Shown here: piece by piece, positions 1 through 7,245 of the stretch | Layout of the letters: each line of letters opens with the position of its first letter | Position numbering within the stretch: the first letter of the stretch is position 1 | Source: Candidatus Omnitrophota bacterium | Lineage (GTDB): Bacteria > Omnitrophota > Gorgyraeia > Duberdicusellales > 4484-171 | Length of the DNA: 11,716 nt | Direction of reading: 5' to 3' | Assembly (NCBI GenBank): GCA_016939345.1 | Contig: JAFGHG010000220.1 | Span: forward strand, 1 to 11,716 | Made by a program: the position numbers and the translations under genes | Notes under the pieces: generated by a model | The model's input: only the letters and a program-made list of their open reading frames with translations | Database searches by the model: none | What the model was told of the DNA's origin: nothing

Positions 1-1650
1 AACACCCTTCAAATTATTATACATTCTCTGAGCCTTCTTAAGAAGGCTATTTTTATCGCTGCAACGCAGGGTTATTTCAGCTACCATACCAAAAGGCGGC
101 AGATGCGATTTTCTGCGCATGGTTAACTCCTGATCATAGAAATCCTTCCATTGCTGACCCAACCCCTGGAATAAGTAATAGCTTTTATTATAGGTAAAAA
201 TATAAAGGACATGCCTGCACAAAAGGGATAATTTCCTGAAATAGGCAAAAGCCTTAAATGTTGCATCATAATCTATTCTGTGAAGCTGGGAATCAGCATC
301 AAGAACCAGGCCATAATCGAATAACTGCATTTCATAAAGAAAGTTCAATATTTTTGATGTAGAAATAATAATCTGGGATGAAACTAAATCCTCATGGCTG
401 TCGCTGATTACTGTCATTGGGTACATTTTTTTTATTATTGAGCTTACCTTTTCGACTCCGAAACCAAAAGATCTTAGGTAGCCGTTTTTACAATCCGGAC
501 AGATCTCAGGCAGGATAACGCTCCTCTGGCAATAAGGACAGACACCCTGTGCAGGTTCATGGCTTGATATGAGATAACCTGAACAATGCAGGCACTCGAT
601 TATTTTTTTACAGCCTGTACAGGCTATAAATCTGGAAAAGCCCTTTTTATTCCATACAACGAGAGTTTTTTTCTGCTCAGCAATCGTCTTTCTCAATAAT
701 TCCTGGGCTATGGGGCCGATTACCCTGTTCGATCTTGTTTTTTCAATTTCAATGACTTCAATGTTCCTGCCGCCATCGGTAAGTTCTTCTAATCTCATCT
801 TCTGGTCTTTTATCATCATGTATGCTGACAAAGAAGGCAGGTCTGAACTGGCAATCAATTGGATTCTTTTCATCCTAGCCAAAATCAAAGCCAGGTCAAA
901 AAGGTTATGGTAGGGTTTTTCTTCCTGAAAATAATACGGGTTTGCTTCGTCCTCGATTATAATAAGCCTTAAATCCTGAGGATAATATAAAAGGGATACC
1001 CGGGTACCTAATATCAAAGAATTCTGCCGGGAATCAAGCCAGGAAGAAAATATATCTTTTTTCTGGCTGTACAAGACTTTTACCAGGCCGGGAAAATCTT
1101 TATCAAATATTTCCTTTGCTTTTAAAAGATAACTGAGCTGAGGGAAACAGACAAGCACAGATCCTTTTTGCAGATTCTCCCTTATCGCCTGAAACCAGAA
1201 GCTGTAGCGTTCTCTAAAAAAATCAGATTTAACATATACGGGCAGAAGGTATTTGTCTTTGCCGGTACCGCTCTCATGATCTAAGCCGGTAAGTGGCGGG
1301 ATTGGTTTAGCCGCATGGCTGTATTGCCTGTTTGTCTTTAAATACTGAGGCAGCATCATATACAGAAAGTCAGCTTTTGAATAGGGATAAATCTGGCTTA
1401 GATCATCGGCCAACTGGAAATGCTCTTGGGTTAAAACCGCAGATCGGTCAAGACAGCGAATAAGAGGCTTTAAACCTTTTACAGCCGAAAATGCTGTCGT
1501 CTTGACTACCAGGGCTATTTTCTTTTTTGAACGAAAATCAACTAAAACCCTCATTCCTTCCTTTATCTCTGTACCGGGATCGAAAGAATAATCAAATTCT
1601 TTATCCAGAGCGAGTGGAAGGATTACTTTTGCGATTCTTTCTTTAGGCAT
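1..1650 (-). CDS. priA: PriA-like primosomal protein N', helicase motifs lost (3' end beyond window)
   Basis: The frame is open from an ATG at 1650 to the left edge: 550 residues, with the C-terminus missing (PriA is usually about 730 aa). The N-terminus (about 1-100, including EGMRVLVDF) matches the PriA 3'-DNA-binding domain. All eight zinc-ribbon cysteines are present (C344, C347, C353, C356, C371, C374, C384, C387). PriA landmarks such as VLDAD (449-453) and RRKSHLPPFG (512-521) are also there. The ATPase core is degenerate. Where GVTGSGKT should be, residues 135-154 read LLPVYVKSDFFRERYSFWFQ. The DEEH box is IIEDEANPYY (231-240), and the AGRAGR arginine-finger stretch before residue 500 is absent. 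PriA normally reloads the replicative helicase at stalled forks. This protein could at most be a DNA- and partner-binding version, as described for actinobacterial PriA. It starts 2 bp after the upstream gene, with only a weak ribosome site, and is probably translationally coupled. The family call is firm; loss of ATPase activity is inferred from the residues. Confidence 0.88.
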   Translation of the reverse strand, partial: MPKERIAKVILPLALDKEFDYSFDPGTEIKEGMRVLVDFRSKKKIALVVKTTAFSAVKGLKPLIRCLDRSAVLTQEHFQLADDLSQIYPYSKADFLYMMLPQYLKTNRQYSHAAKPIPPLTGLDHESGTGKDKYLLPVYVKSDFFRERYSFWFQAIRENLQKGSVLVCFPQLSYLLKAKEIFDKDFPGLVKVLYSQKKDIFSSWLDSRQNSLILGTRVSLLYYPQDLRLIIIEDEANPYYFQEEKPYHNLFDLALILARMKRIQLIASSDLPSLSAYMMIKDQKMRLEELTDGGRNIEVIEIEKTRSNRVIGPIAQELLRKTIAEQKKTLVVWNKKGFSRFIACTGCKKIIECLHCSGYLISSHEPAQGVCPYCQRSVILPEICPDCKNGYLRSFGFGVEKVSSIIKKMYPMTVISDSHEDLVSSQIIISTSKILNFLYEMQLFDYGLVLDADSQLHRIDYDATFKAFAYFRKLSLLCRHVLYIFTYNKSYYLFQGLGQQWKDFYDQELTMRRKSHLPPFGMVAEITLRCSDKNSLLKKAQRMYNNLKGV

Positions 1651-1652
1651 CT

Positions 1653-2717
1653 TTAGCTAGAAATCTTTGAAATCAAATCTTTTAAAGGCTGGCGTATGTC
1701 TTTAAGAACCAGGGGATAATCTTCATCCTTAAGGCTGTTGCTATCGATAAAATAAATAATAGCTTCAAGCAGCTCGTCTTTGCTGCGAGCGAAACGAGCC
1801 ACATTTTTTTCTATCAATATCCTCATATTCTCTTCTTCCTGGCCGGGGATAAAATGAGTGAAAACAAAATTTTTCTTCTTGTAAACACCCTCAAACACTG
1901 TAAGCCCACCGGGCTTGGCTACAATAACAGAACTAAGCGATATCAACTCCCAGATTTGTTCATAAAAAGAAAAAAAACGGATATTAGCTGATTCCAGGTT
2001 TTGCAGGTAATCCTTAAGCTTGTTGTTTTTTCCGTAGATGACTATTAGGTTAAATCTCTCGATAAGTTTTTTGACTGTTTTGATTAAAAAAGGAAAACTC
2101 CCTCTTGATGAAGAAACAAAAAGGATCGTGTCTCTCTTAGGCAAAGAAAATTTATCAAAGAGCATGTCAGTAGAGAGCTCTTTCAGGAAACCATTTCTCA
2201 GGGCAGCAAAACCTGATATTATTTTTACCGGATCAACCCCCTGTTGTATTAAATCCTGCCGGGTTGCCGGTAATGAGGCGAAATAATAATCTATATAATC
2301 CTGGACCCAAAGCGGGTGCACGCGCATATCAGTAACAATAGTGACAAATTTGCAATTTAACTCTTTCTTCACTGATACTGCGAACCGCGGAGGCGAAAAA
2401 TGAGTGAATATTACAACTCCTGGCTTTTCTTTCCTTAAAAGACTTATAAAAGGAGAAAAAAAACAAAACTGCAGCTTATGCAATATAAATGCAAATATTC
2501 TGTTTTTTGAGGTATTAAAGACTATCTTCCATATTAAAGGGGTGTGGTGGGTTACAAATAAATAACTGAAAACATATAGTTTTTTGATCAGAGGATGGGT
2601 AAAATCCAAAATATCATACACAGCAGCATCTAAGGCCTCTCCGGCTGCCTGGGCTGCTTTTTTATGGCCCTGGCCGAAACTTGCATGCACAACAATGGCC
2701 TTTTGCCTCTCATCCAT
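1653..2717 (-). CDS. MGDG-synthase-type (GT28-like) glycosyltransferase
   Basis: This 354-aa protein has the layout of MGDG synthase / processive diacylglycerol glucosyltransferases, which transfer a sugar from a nucleotide-sugar to a membrane lipid at the inner face of the cytoplasmic membrane. The N-terminal domain opens with SFGQGHKKAA (GxGH at 15-18), as in the MGDG_synth family. VTDMRVHPLW (128-137) corresponds to the family's TD..xHxxW segment. The C-terminal nucleotide-sugar site shows KPGGLT (268-273), a following Glu (E276), and PGQEEEN (291-297). The usual Gly-rich loop at the start of the C-terminal domain is instead SSSRGS (202-207). Its ATG overlaps the gmhB-like stop by 8 bp (ATGGATGA) and no ribosome site is visible, so coupled translation is likely. 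The neighbours (heptose-phosphatase-like and LPS-type glycosyltransferase) suggest an envelope glycolipid as product. The acceptor and donor sugar cannot be read from the sequence. Confidence 0.85.
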   Translation of the reverse strand: MDERQKAIVVHASFGQGHKKAAQAAGEALDAAVYDILDFTHPLIKKLYVFSYLFVTHHTPLIWKIVFNTSKNRIFAFILHKLQFCFFSPFISLLRKEKPGVVIFTHFSPPRFAVSVKKELNCKFVTIVTDMRVHPLWVQDYIDYYFASLPATRQDLIQQGVDPVKIISGFAALRNGFLKELSTDMLFDKFSLPKRDTILFVSSSRGSFPFLIKTVKKLIERFNLIVIYGKNNKLKDYLQNLESANIRFFSFYEQIWELISLSSVIVAKPGGLTVFEGVYKKKNFVFTHFIPGQEEENMRILIEKNVARFARSKDELLEAIIYFIDSNSLKDEDYPLVLKDIRQPLKDLISKISS

Positions 2718-3270
2718 AATGGGCGCAGATATAGTGAGCTGCTACTAATAGGTTATCAAAAACATAATCCGGCTCAAATACCCAGCTTTTTCTATTGGAT
2801 ATCTTTTCTCTGCCGGAAAGGACCAAAACCGGTTTGGCCCCAAAAGAACGGGCAGCTTCCATATCCTTGAATGAATCTCCGATAAAAAAAGTCAAAGCCG
2901 GCTTTGCCCCTGTCTGCGATAAGGCTTTATCTAAAAGACCGGTCTTAGGTTTTCTACAGCCACAGTCTTGGCTAGGATGGTGAGTGCAGTAAAAAATACC
3001 CGAAAGCGATACCCCGTTTTTTTTAAGCTCTTTGGTAATTTTTTTATTCATCTTCTCAAGATCTTGTTCGCTATACAGGCCTTTTGCCACCCCGGCCTGG
3101 TTTGATATTATATAAAGCTTGAAGCCTTTTTCGTAAAGCTTTTTTATCCCCTCTATGCTTCCAGGTATAAATCTGAAATCATTGAGGCTGCATACATATT
3201 TTTTATCGCCCGGATATTCATTAATAACTCCATCACGGTCGATGAAAATAACCTTTTCTTCTTTAATCAT
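2710..3270 (-). CDS. gmhB: HAD phosphatase, D-glycero-D-manno-heptose 1,7-bisphosphate 7-phosphatase-like
   Basis: This is a HAD-superfamily phosphatase of the GmhB/HisB-N type (186 aa from the chosen start). From that start the motifs are DRDGVIN (nucleophile D11 and D13), SNQ (56-58), CRKPKTG, and GDSFKDMEAA (D132). A structural zinc site CxHHP...CGC (C95, H97, C103, C105) separates GmhB from most other HADs. GmhB removes the 7-phosphate of heptose 1,7-bisphosphate in ADP-heptose synthesis; histidinol-phosphatase is the main alternative, but no his genes are nearby. The loop between His97 and Cys103 is short compared with E. coli GmhB, and that loop is tied to sugar-anomer preference. The ATG at 3270 is chosen because AAAGGA lies 4 nt upstream (3275-3280) and it leaves nine residues before DRDG, as in the family. 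An ATG at 3303, overlapping the upstream gene by 11 bp, is possible. The gene sits between two glycosyltransferase genes. Confidence 0.86.
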   Translation of the reverse strand: MIKEEKVIFIDRDGVINEYPGDKKYVCSLNDFRFIPGSIEGIKKLYEKGFKLYIISNQAGVAKGLYSEQDLEKMNKKITKELKKNGVSLSGIFYCTHHPSQDCGCRKPKTGLLDKALSQTGAKPALTFFIGDSFKDMEAARSFGAKPVLVLSGREKISNRKSWVFEPDYVFDNLLVAAHYICAHYG

Positions 3271-3292
3271 ATTGTCCTTTATCTGAAAATCA

Positions 3293-4096
3293 TTATTGTT
3301 CATGATTCTGCTTCTTGTCTAATTCACCCTTCATCTCCCAGTACTTAGCGTAAGCTGTTATTTGATATAGCGAAGAAAAATAAGCTGCCATGAAACCTCT
3401 GAAACCATCACGCCAGCCTTTCTTTCGTATAAAAGCCCTTAAAAAACGGTCATGATACCTCCAAAGAGCATGAAACAGGTTCATCTTATAGTTTGCCTTC
3501 TTAGGATTTTCTTTAAAAAGTTCGATCCATTTTTTAGCCTCAAGAGTGGTTTGGTTATTTAATTTTTTTAAGAAGTCCGAAAAATCCTTATAGGTATAAT
3601 GAAGCATCGCAGACTTAAGATGAGCGCACTCTCCTTCCAGAAAAGCCCGAGGATGCACCTCTGCCTCCTCCCAGCGGAATTTATCCTTTTTAAAAAGCTT
3701 CAACTGGGGACTGGGATATTGACCGCCCCATTGCAGCCAGTAGTCGCCAAGATAGTTTTTGCGGGGAATAGTGAAGGCGCTGACTGATGGTTGCTCTTTA
3801 ATCCTTTGGGTTATCTCATCCTTTAATTCCGGTGTAAGCCTTTCATCGGCATCAAGGCTTAAGACCCAGTCAAAAGAACTCTGAGCATAGGCCCAATTAC
3901 GATGCCTTCCTTCTATATCCATTTTGCGCACAAAAATCTTATCGCTGAATTCCCCGGCTATCTTCCTGGTATTGTCGCTGCTCTCATCATCAACGACTAT
4001 TATCTCTTTGGCCCAGCCTGAAACACTTAAAAGGCAGTCCCGTATTCTTGATTCTTCGTTTTTGGTTATTACTACAACTGTTATAGGAATTTCCAT
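3293..4096 (-). CDS. Family 2 glycosyltransferase, WaaE/KdtX-like (LPS-core type)
   Basis: This is a GT-A-fold family 2 glycosyltransferase of 267 aa, close in plan to WaaE/KdtX-like LPS-core beta-glycosyltransferases. It opens ITVVVITKNEESRIRDCL, followed by the nucleotide-binding EIIVVDDESSDNT (DD at 36-37) and the metal-binding DAD (82-84) in VLSLDADERL. RWEEAEVHPR (141-150) and the basic, aromatic C-terminal region (about 205-250) are typical of the WaaE group, which probably docks on the inner face of the membrane. There is no clear transmembrane helix. The ATG at 4096 is preferred: AGGA lies 9 nt upstream (4106-4109). A TTG at 4102 would add two residues. It follows the pseudouridine synthase gene by 18 bp and slightly precedes the gmhB-like gene. 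Adjacency to a heptose-phosphatase-like gene supports a role in a core-oligosaccharide-like structure. The exact sugar is unknown. Confidence 0.86.
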   Translation of the reverse strand: MEIPITVVVITKNEESRIRDCLLSVSGWAKEIIVVDDESSDNTRKIAGEFSDKIFVRKMDIEGRHRNWAYAQSSFDWVLSLDADERLTPELKDEITQRIKEQPSVSAFTIPRKNYLGDYWLQWGGQYPSPQLKLFKKDKFRWEEAEVHPRAFLEGECAHLKSAMLHYTYKDFSDFLKKLNNQTTLEAKKWIELFKENPKKANYKMNLFHALWRYHDRFLRAFIRKKGWRDGFRGFMAAYFSSLYQITAYAKYWEMKGELDKKQNHEQ

Positions 4097-4114
4097 AAAC
4101 AATTATCCTACCAC

Positions 4115-4864
4115 TTATTCGGGCTTTTTCAACTCTAAACCGAGGATCCTGAAAATATCATTCTTTTTCATGACTTTAAAATCACCTTTTTTCAAACTTC
4201 CGAGTTTTAGTCCGGCAATCCTTATCCTATGCAATTGCTTTACCGGCAAACCTAAAGCTTTGAACATCCTTCTTATATGACGTTTTTTGCCTTCGGTTAT
4301 CACCACACTGCAAAAAGTCATGCCTTTGTTGCTGCTTATTATTTTTATCCGTCTGGCTTTCAAAACTTCTCCCTCTGAAACCACACCTTTTTTGAACCTG
4401 ATCAGCTCATCGGCAAGCAACTGCCCTTTTGCTTTAACCAGGTATTCCTTCTCAACGCTAAATTTAGGATGGGTCAAATAAAAGCAAAGCCTGCCGTCGT
4501 TAGTTAAAATCATCAAGCCGGTTGAGTTTTTATCAAGCCTGCCTACGGGATAAAGCGATCTTTTATCTGTCTTTTTACCCTCGACCGTCGTCAGCTCCAA
4601 AGGCAAAAGATCTGTTATCTTCTTTTCGGCAAAAGGATCTTTAAGGGTAGTAGTAACCCCTTTGGGCTTATTCATAATTATATAAATATTTTCCTTTAGC
4701 GATAAGCATCTGCCCTGGCAAAAGATATTATCACCTTCTTTAACCTGATAATATGGCTGGAAAATTACTTTAGAATTTACCCTGACCTTGCCGTTTTTTA
4801 TAAGGGCATCCGCACCGCGCCTGCTGGCAACACCTGATTTTGCTATAAATAAATTAAGCCTCAT
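4115..4864 (-). CDS. rluB: RluB/RsuA-family 23S/16S rRNA pseudouridine synthase
   Basis: This 249-aa protein has the RsuA/RluB/E/F arrangement. An N-terminal S4 RNA-binding domain (about 1-50: RLNLFIAKSGVASRRGADAL, then GKVRVN) is followed by the catalytic domain. The domain opens with NKPKGVTTTLKD (65-76), then LYPVGRLDKNSTGLMILTND, where D111 of GRLD is the catalytic aspartate. EGKKRHIRRMF (191-201) is the conserved C-terminal motif. Such enzymes isomerise one uridine in rRNA, and RluB modifies 23S position 2605. RsuA (16S U516) and RluE/F share the motifs, so the exact target is inferred from similarity to the RluB-like form common outside Proteobacteria. The ATG overlaps the mtaB stop in an ATGA, so translation is probably coupled. 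With rsmE and mtaB it forms an RNA-modification cluster. Confidence 0.88.
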   Translation of the reverse strand: MRLNLFIAKSGVASRRGADALIKNGKVRVNSKVIFQPYYQVKEGDNIFCQGRCLSLKENIYIIMNKPKGVTTTLKDPFAEKKITDLLPLELTTVEGKKTDKRSLYPVGRLDKNSTGLMILTNDGRLCFYLTHPKFSVEKEYLVKAKGQLLADELIRFKKGVVSEGEVLKARRIKIISSNKGMTFCSVVITEGKKRHIRRMFKALGLPVKQLHRIRIAGLKLGSLKKGDFKVMKKNDIFRILGLELKKPE

Positions 4865-6117
4865 CTTTTTACTTTACTTGCAAATATTTTGCCCATAATG
4901 ATCTTATTAATCTTTACCGGAAGAAAATCCCCTATAGGCACTTTATCTTTAATAAACACCTTTAAATAATTCTCTGTGTATCCGCTTATATATGCGTTTG
5001 TTTTTTTCTCGCTTATCAGAGCCAAGCTCTTATTAATAAATTTCTCAGCGTATTCCAGGGAAAGTTTAGCTGCAAGGTCTTTTAAAATCAAAAGGCGCTT
5101 TTTTGTCAGAGCCTGGTTTTTTAATTTAAAGCCATGAAACTTCGTCTGCTCTCGTGGAGAAAAGGTAAATATATGCATGCGCATTGGTTTAATTTTTTTC
5201 AAAAAAGATAATGTGTTCTCAAAGGTCTTAACTGTCTCCCCGGGATATCCTATCATAATATCGCAACTAATCGCTACATCAGGATTTATTCTTCTGGCTG
5301 AATAGACTAAATCCTCGTACAAATTAACTCGTTCTTCTTTATTCATGTCAGCTAAAATTTGGTCATCGCCATACTGAAATGGAAAGTGAAAATGAGGGCA
5401 GAACCTGTTGTGTTTTAAGAATCCAAACAGCTCCTTATTTGAAGCATTAGGCTCAAGGGAACTAAGCCTGAGACGGCCTAACTGAGGTATTGATAGAATC
5501 TCTCTTACAAGAGACTTAAGGTTTCTGGCTGGAGACAGATCTTTTCCATAGAGGCTTAAATTAATCCCTGTTAATATAATCTCTTTATGCTTTAAACAAA
5601 GCCTTTTGCATTCATCAACCACTGCGGTAAAATCGCGGCTGCGGGATTGACCGCGTAAATAAGGTATCTTGCAGTAAGAGCAAAAATTATCACATCCGTC
5701 CTGGATTTTGACAAAGGCCCGTTGATTACTAAAACTGCTGATTTTTAAAGACCAGTTATCTTTAAGTTTTAAATTTGGATCTTTTACATCAACGACCTGG
5801 GTAATTATCTCCGGCAGAAAGTGCTTCTTATCCTGAGATACAATGTAATCCACATCAAGCTTCTCGATAAATGATTTATTATACTGCACAAGGCAGCCGC
5901 AAACAGCTATCTTGGCCCGGGGATTTTCTTTTTTTGCCTTAAGTATAGCCTCCTTTGATTTGTTGTCAGCTTTTTTTGTAACGCTGCAGGTATTTATTAC
6001 GTATAGATCAGCCTTCTTTTCTACCGGATAAAAACCAAAAGCCTGGAATTTTTCCTTTAAGCCTTGAGTTTCATACTGGTTAACCTTACAGCCGAGAGTA
6101 AAGAATTTGACTTTCAT
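4861..6117 (-). CDS. mtaB: tRNA (t6A37) methylthiotransferase MtaB, radical SAM
   Basis: This 418-aa protein is a methylthiotransferase of the MtaB (YqeV) branch, which converts N6-threonylcarbamoyladenosine 37 of tRNAs to its 2-methylthio form. The N-terminal UPF0004 domain begins with the branch signature TLGCKVNQYET. Its cluster-binding cysteines are C10, C44 (INTCSVT) and C75 (AVCGC). The radical-SAM cluster motif is CDNFCSYC (C142, C146, C149), within the region KIQDGCDNF to LRGQSRSR. DIMIGYPGET is the conserved core strand. A TRAM-like RNA-binding segment closes the C-terminus (about 360-418, KSLALISEKK to VKINKIIMGKIF). The usual HxHxPLQSGSD segment is altered to HFHFPFQYGDD, and the following MxRxY is MNKEE. 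The start overlaps the rsmE stop in an ATGA. The length is close to the family norm of about 420-450 aa. Confidence 0.92.
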   Translation of the reverse strand: MKVKFFTLGCKVNQYETQGLKEKFQAFGFYPVEKKADLYVINTCSVTKKADNKSKEAILKAKKENPRAKIAVCGCLVQYNKSFIEKLDVDYIVSQDKKHFLPEIITQVVDVKDPNLKLKDNWSLKISSFSNQRAFVKIQDGCDNFCSYCKIPYLRGQSRSRDFTAVVDECKRLCLKHKEIILTGINLSLYGKDLSPARNLKSLVREILSIPQLGRLRLSSLEPNASNKELFGFLKHNRFCPHFHFPFQYGDDQILADMNKEERVNLYEDLVYSARRINPDVAISCDIMIGYPGETVKTFENTLSFLKKIKPMRMHIFTFSPREQTKFHGFKLKNQALTKKRLLILKDLAAKLSLEYAEKFINKSLALISEKKTNAYISGYTENYLKVFIKDKVPIGDFLPVKINKIIMGKIFASKVKR

Positions 6118-6824
6118 CTTAAGTGATGATTTATTAACCCGGTAGCAAAAATTGCAGCAGTTTCAAGGCGCAGGGTATTGTAAGAAATAGAGAGGAATTG
6201 GAATACCTTATCCTCCAAAAGTTTTGATTCCCGAGAAGAAAAATCTCCCTCTGGGCCGACCGCCAGAAGTATCCGATTATTTTTTTCACTGATATAGCGA
6301 TTAAGTGTCTTACCTGATATCGACAAGGCAAATTTAATATCATAGCTTCCTGCCAGCATTTCTGAAAAAGAACATGCTTGTCTAAGAACCGGCAACCAAA
6401 GCCTTTCTGACTGGCGGGTTGCTTCAATTATAATTTTCTGCCAACGTTCAATTTTTCTACTTGTTACTGAAAAATGCAGGCTTCTCTCGCAAACAAAAGG
6501 AATAAAAGCGCCGGCACCTAATTCTGTTGCCTTCTGTAAAATAAAATCTATTTTTTCTTCTTTAGCCAGTGGGAAAGCTAAACTAATATGCTTTTTAGGC
6601 TCCGGTTCTGCTTTGACTATAGATTTATTTTTAAGTGAAATACTCTTTTTAGAAATATTCTCTATTGTATAAGCATACTCTTTACCTTTGCCATCAAAAA
6701 CCCTGATATCATCCTCTGCATTAAGACGCAGTACATTCTTTAGCTTATTAAGAACCTCTCTATCTTTAACAATAAGGCTGTCCTTAATATCCTGTGATTT
6801 TATATAGATTCTTATTTTTGACAT
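6114..6824 (-). CDS. rsmE: 16S rRNA m3U1498 methyltransferase RsmE
   Basis: This 236-aa SPOUT-class (trefoil knot) methyltransferase methylates N3 of U1498 in 16S rRNA using SAM. The N-terminal PUA-like RNA-binding domain covers about 1-70 (VLRLNAEDDIRVFDGKGKEY). The SPOUT domain shows KIDFILQKATELG (91-103), EATRQSERLWLP (134-145), the SAM-binding GPEGDFS (190-196) and the knot motif LRLETAA (218-224) near the C-terminus. All key motifs and the length match the family. This is the first gene of the left-hand operon and overlaps mtaB by 4 bp. No Shine-Dalgarno sequence is visible before its ATG. Only about 33 bp separates the ATG from the GC-rich palindrome, so any dedicated promoter would be very close, or the operon may be read through from the tRNA gene. 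Confidence 0.93.
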   Translation of the reverse strand: MSKIRIYIKSQDIKDSLIVKDREVLNKLKNVLRLNAEDDIRVFDGKGKEYAYTIENISKKSISLKNKSIVKAEPEPKKHISLAFPLAKEEKIDFILQKATELGAGAFIPFVCERSLHFSVTSRKIERWQKIIIEATRQSERLWLPVLRQACSFSEMLAGSYDIKFALSISGKTLNRYISEKNNRILLAVGPEGDFSSRESKLLEDKVFQFLSISYNTLRLETAAIFATGLINHHLR

Positions 6825-6858
6825 GGCTGTTATGCAAAAAAAATATTAAAAAATTATT

Positions 6859-6891
6859 CTGTAAAGGGCGAGGTAAACCTCGCCCCTACAG
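6859..6891. repeat. GC-rich palindrome, dispersed-repeat-like; possible terminator for the tRNA transcript
   Basis: The left arm CTGTAAAGGGCGAGG and right arm CCTCGCCCCTACAG pair around a TAAA loop. This gives a perfect 8-bp GGGCGAGG/CCTCGCCC stem, extended by CTGTA/TACAG with one mismatch or bulge. It is sharply GC-rich within an A+T-rich gap. Read on the minus strand it is followed, 7 nt later, by a run of T residues (AATAATTTTTT), so it could end the tRNA transcript. The form resembles the short palindromic repeats of the GTAGGGGCG...CGCCCCTAC type scattered in many bacterial genomes. No second copy is visible in this window. Confidence 0.6.
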
Positions 6892-7049
6892 CGATGTTTG
6901 ACTGAATATGGACCAAACCCCCATAATCTTTACCCTGTGTTACGCTAACCACTATTAACTATTGGAATCAACCAGTCTACTGATTAACACCTACAACTAT
7001 ACACTAACTTTACAATAACACCACAAACTTTATGCTGAAGGAATAGCAA
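6892..7049. other. Non-coding spacer between palindrome and tRNA gene
   Basis: No coding frame with a ribosome site and no convincing promoter hexamer pair is visible on either strand. It is A+T-rich, with one weak 5-bp inverted repeat (TATGG...CCATA at about 6908-6926). It may be leader or trailer for the tRNA and rsmE transcripts. Confidence 0.4.
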
Positions 7050-7122
7050 TGGACCGGGGGAGAATTGAACTCCCGACCTCCTCATTGCGAACGAGGTGTT
7101 CTCCCAATTGAACTACCGGCCC
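7050..7122 (-). tRNA. tRNA-Ala (anticodon CGC)
   Basis: The 73-nt cloverleaf read on the minus strand folds completely. The acceptor stem GGGCCGG pairs with CCGGTCC, and the pairing includes G3:U70, the identity element for alanine. The D-stem is GTTC/GAAC with a GG-containing loop. The anticodon stem is CCTCG/TGAGG with loop TTCGCAA, placing CGC at positions 34-36 (7087-7089) to read GCG. The T-arm is GGGAG-TTCAATT-CTCCC, and the discriminator is A73. CCA is not encoded (TTG follows), so it must be added by the CCA-adding enzyme. The gene lies between the two gene blocks on their strand. Confidence 0.95.
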
Positions 7123-7152
7123 GAATGGCCAATTTAACTAACCACAACCAAT

Positions 7153-7180
7153 TACATAGGGTACAAAGCACTATTGTCTT
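7153..7180 (-). promoter_or_regulatory. Candidate sigma70-type promoter for the tRNA gene
   Basis: On the minus strand AAGACA (7175-7180) and TATGTA (7153-7158) are separated by 16 bp, about 30 bp upstream of the tRNA 5' end. Each hexamer matches consensus at about four positions. The location is right, but the match is weak and other AT-rich hexamers lie nearby. Confidence 0.25.
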
Positions 7181-7245
7181 TTTAAAATACTAATATAGTT
7201 GTATCTGAAAAGTTAAAATAAATGGGGGTGAGAAATATTTAGGGC

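Noticed and set aside
710..913. Plus-strand open frame of 67 codons
   Set aside because: It lies wholly inside the priA-like gene on the other strand, has no ribosome site and shows no domain.
2038..2286. Plus-strand open frame of 82 codons
   Set aside because: Antisense shadow of the MGDG-synthase-type gene.
3924..4280. Plus-strand open frame of 118 codons
   Set aside because: It spans the opposite strand of two well-supported genes and reads as low-complexity Ser/Leu/Ile, typical of antisense frames.
6134..6427. Minus-strand frame of 97 codons
   Set aside because: It is a shifted frame inside rsmE, whose own frame carries all the family motifs.
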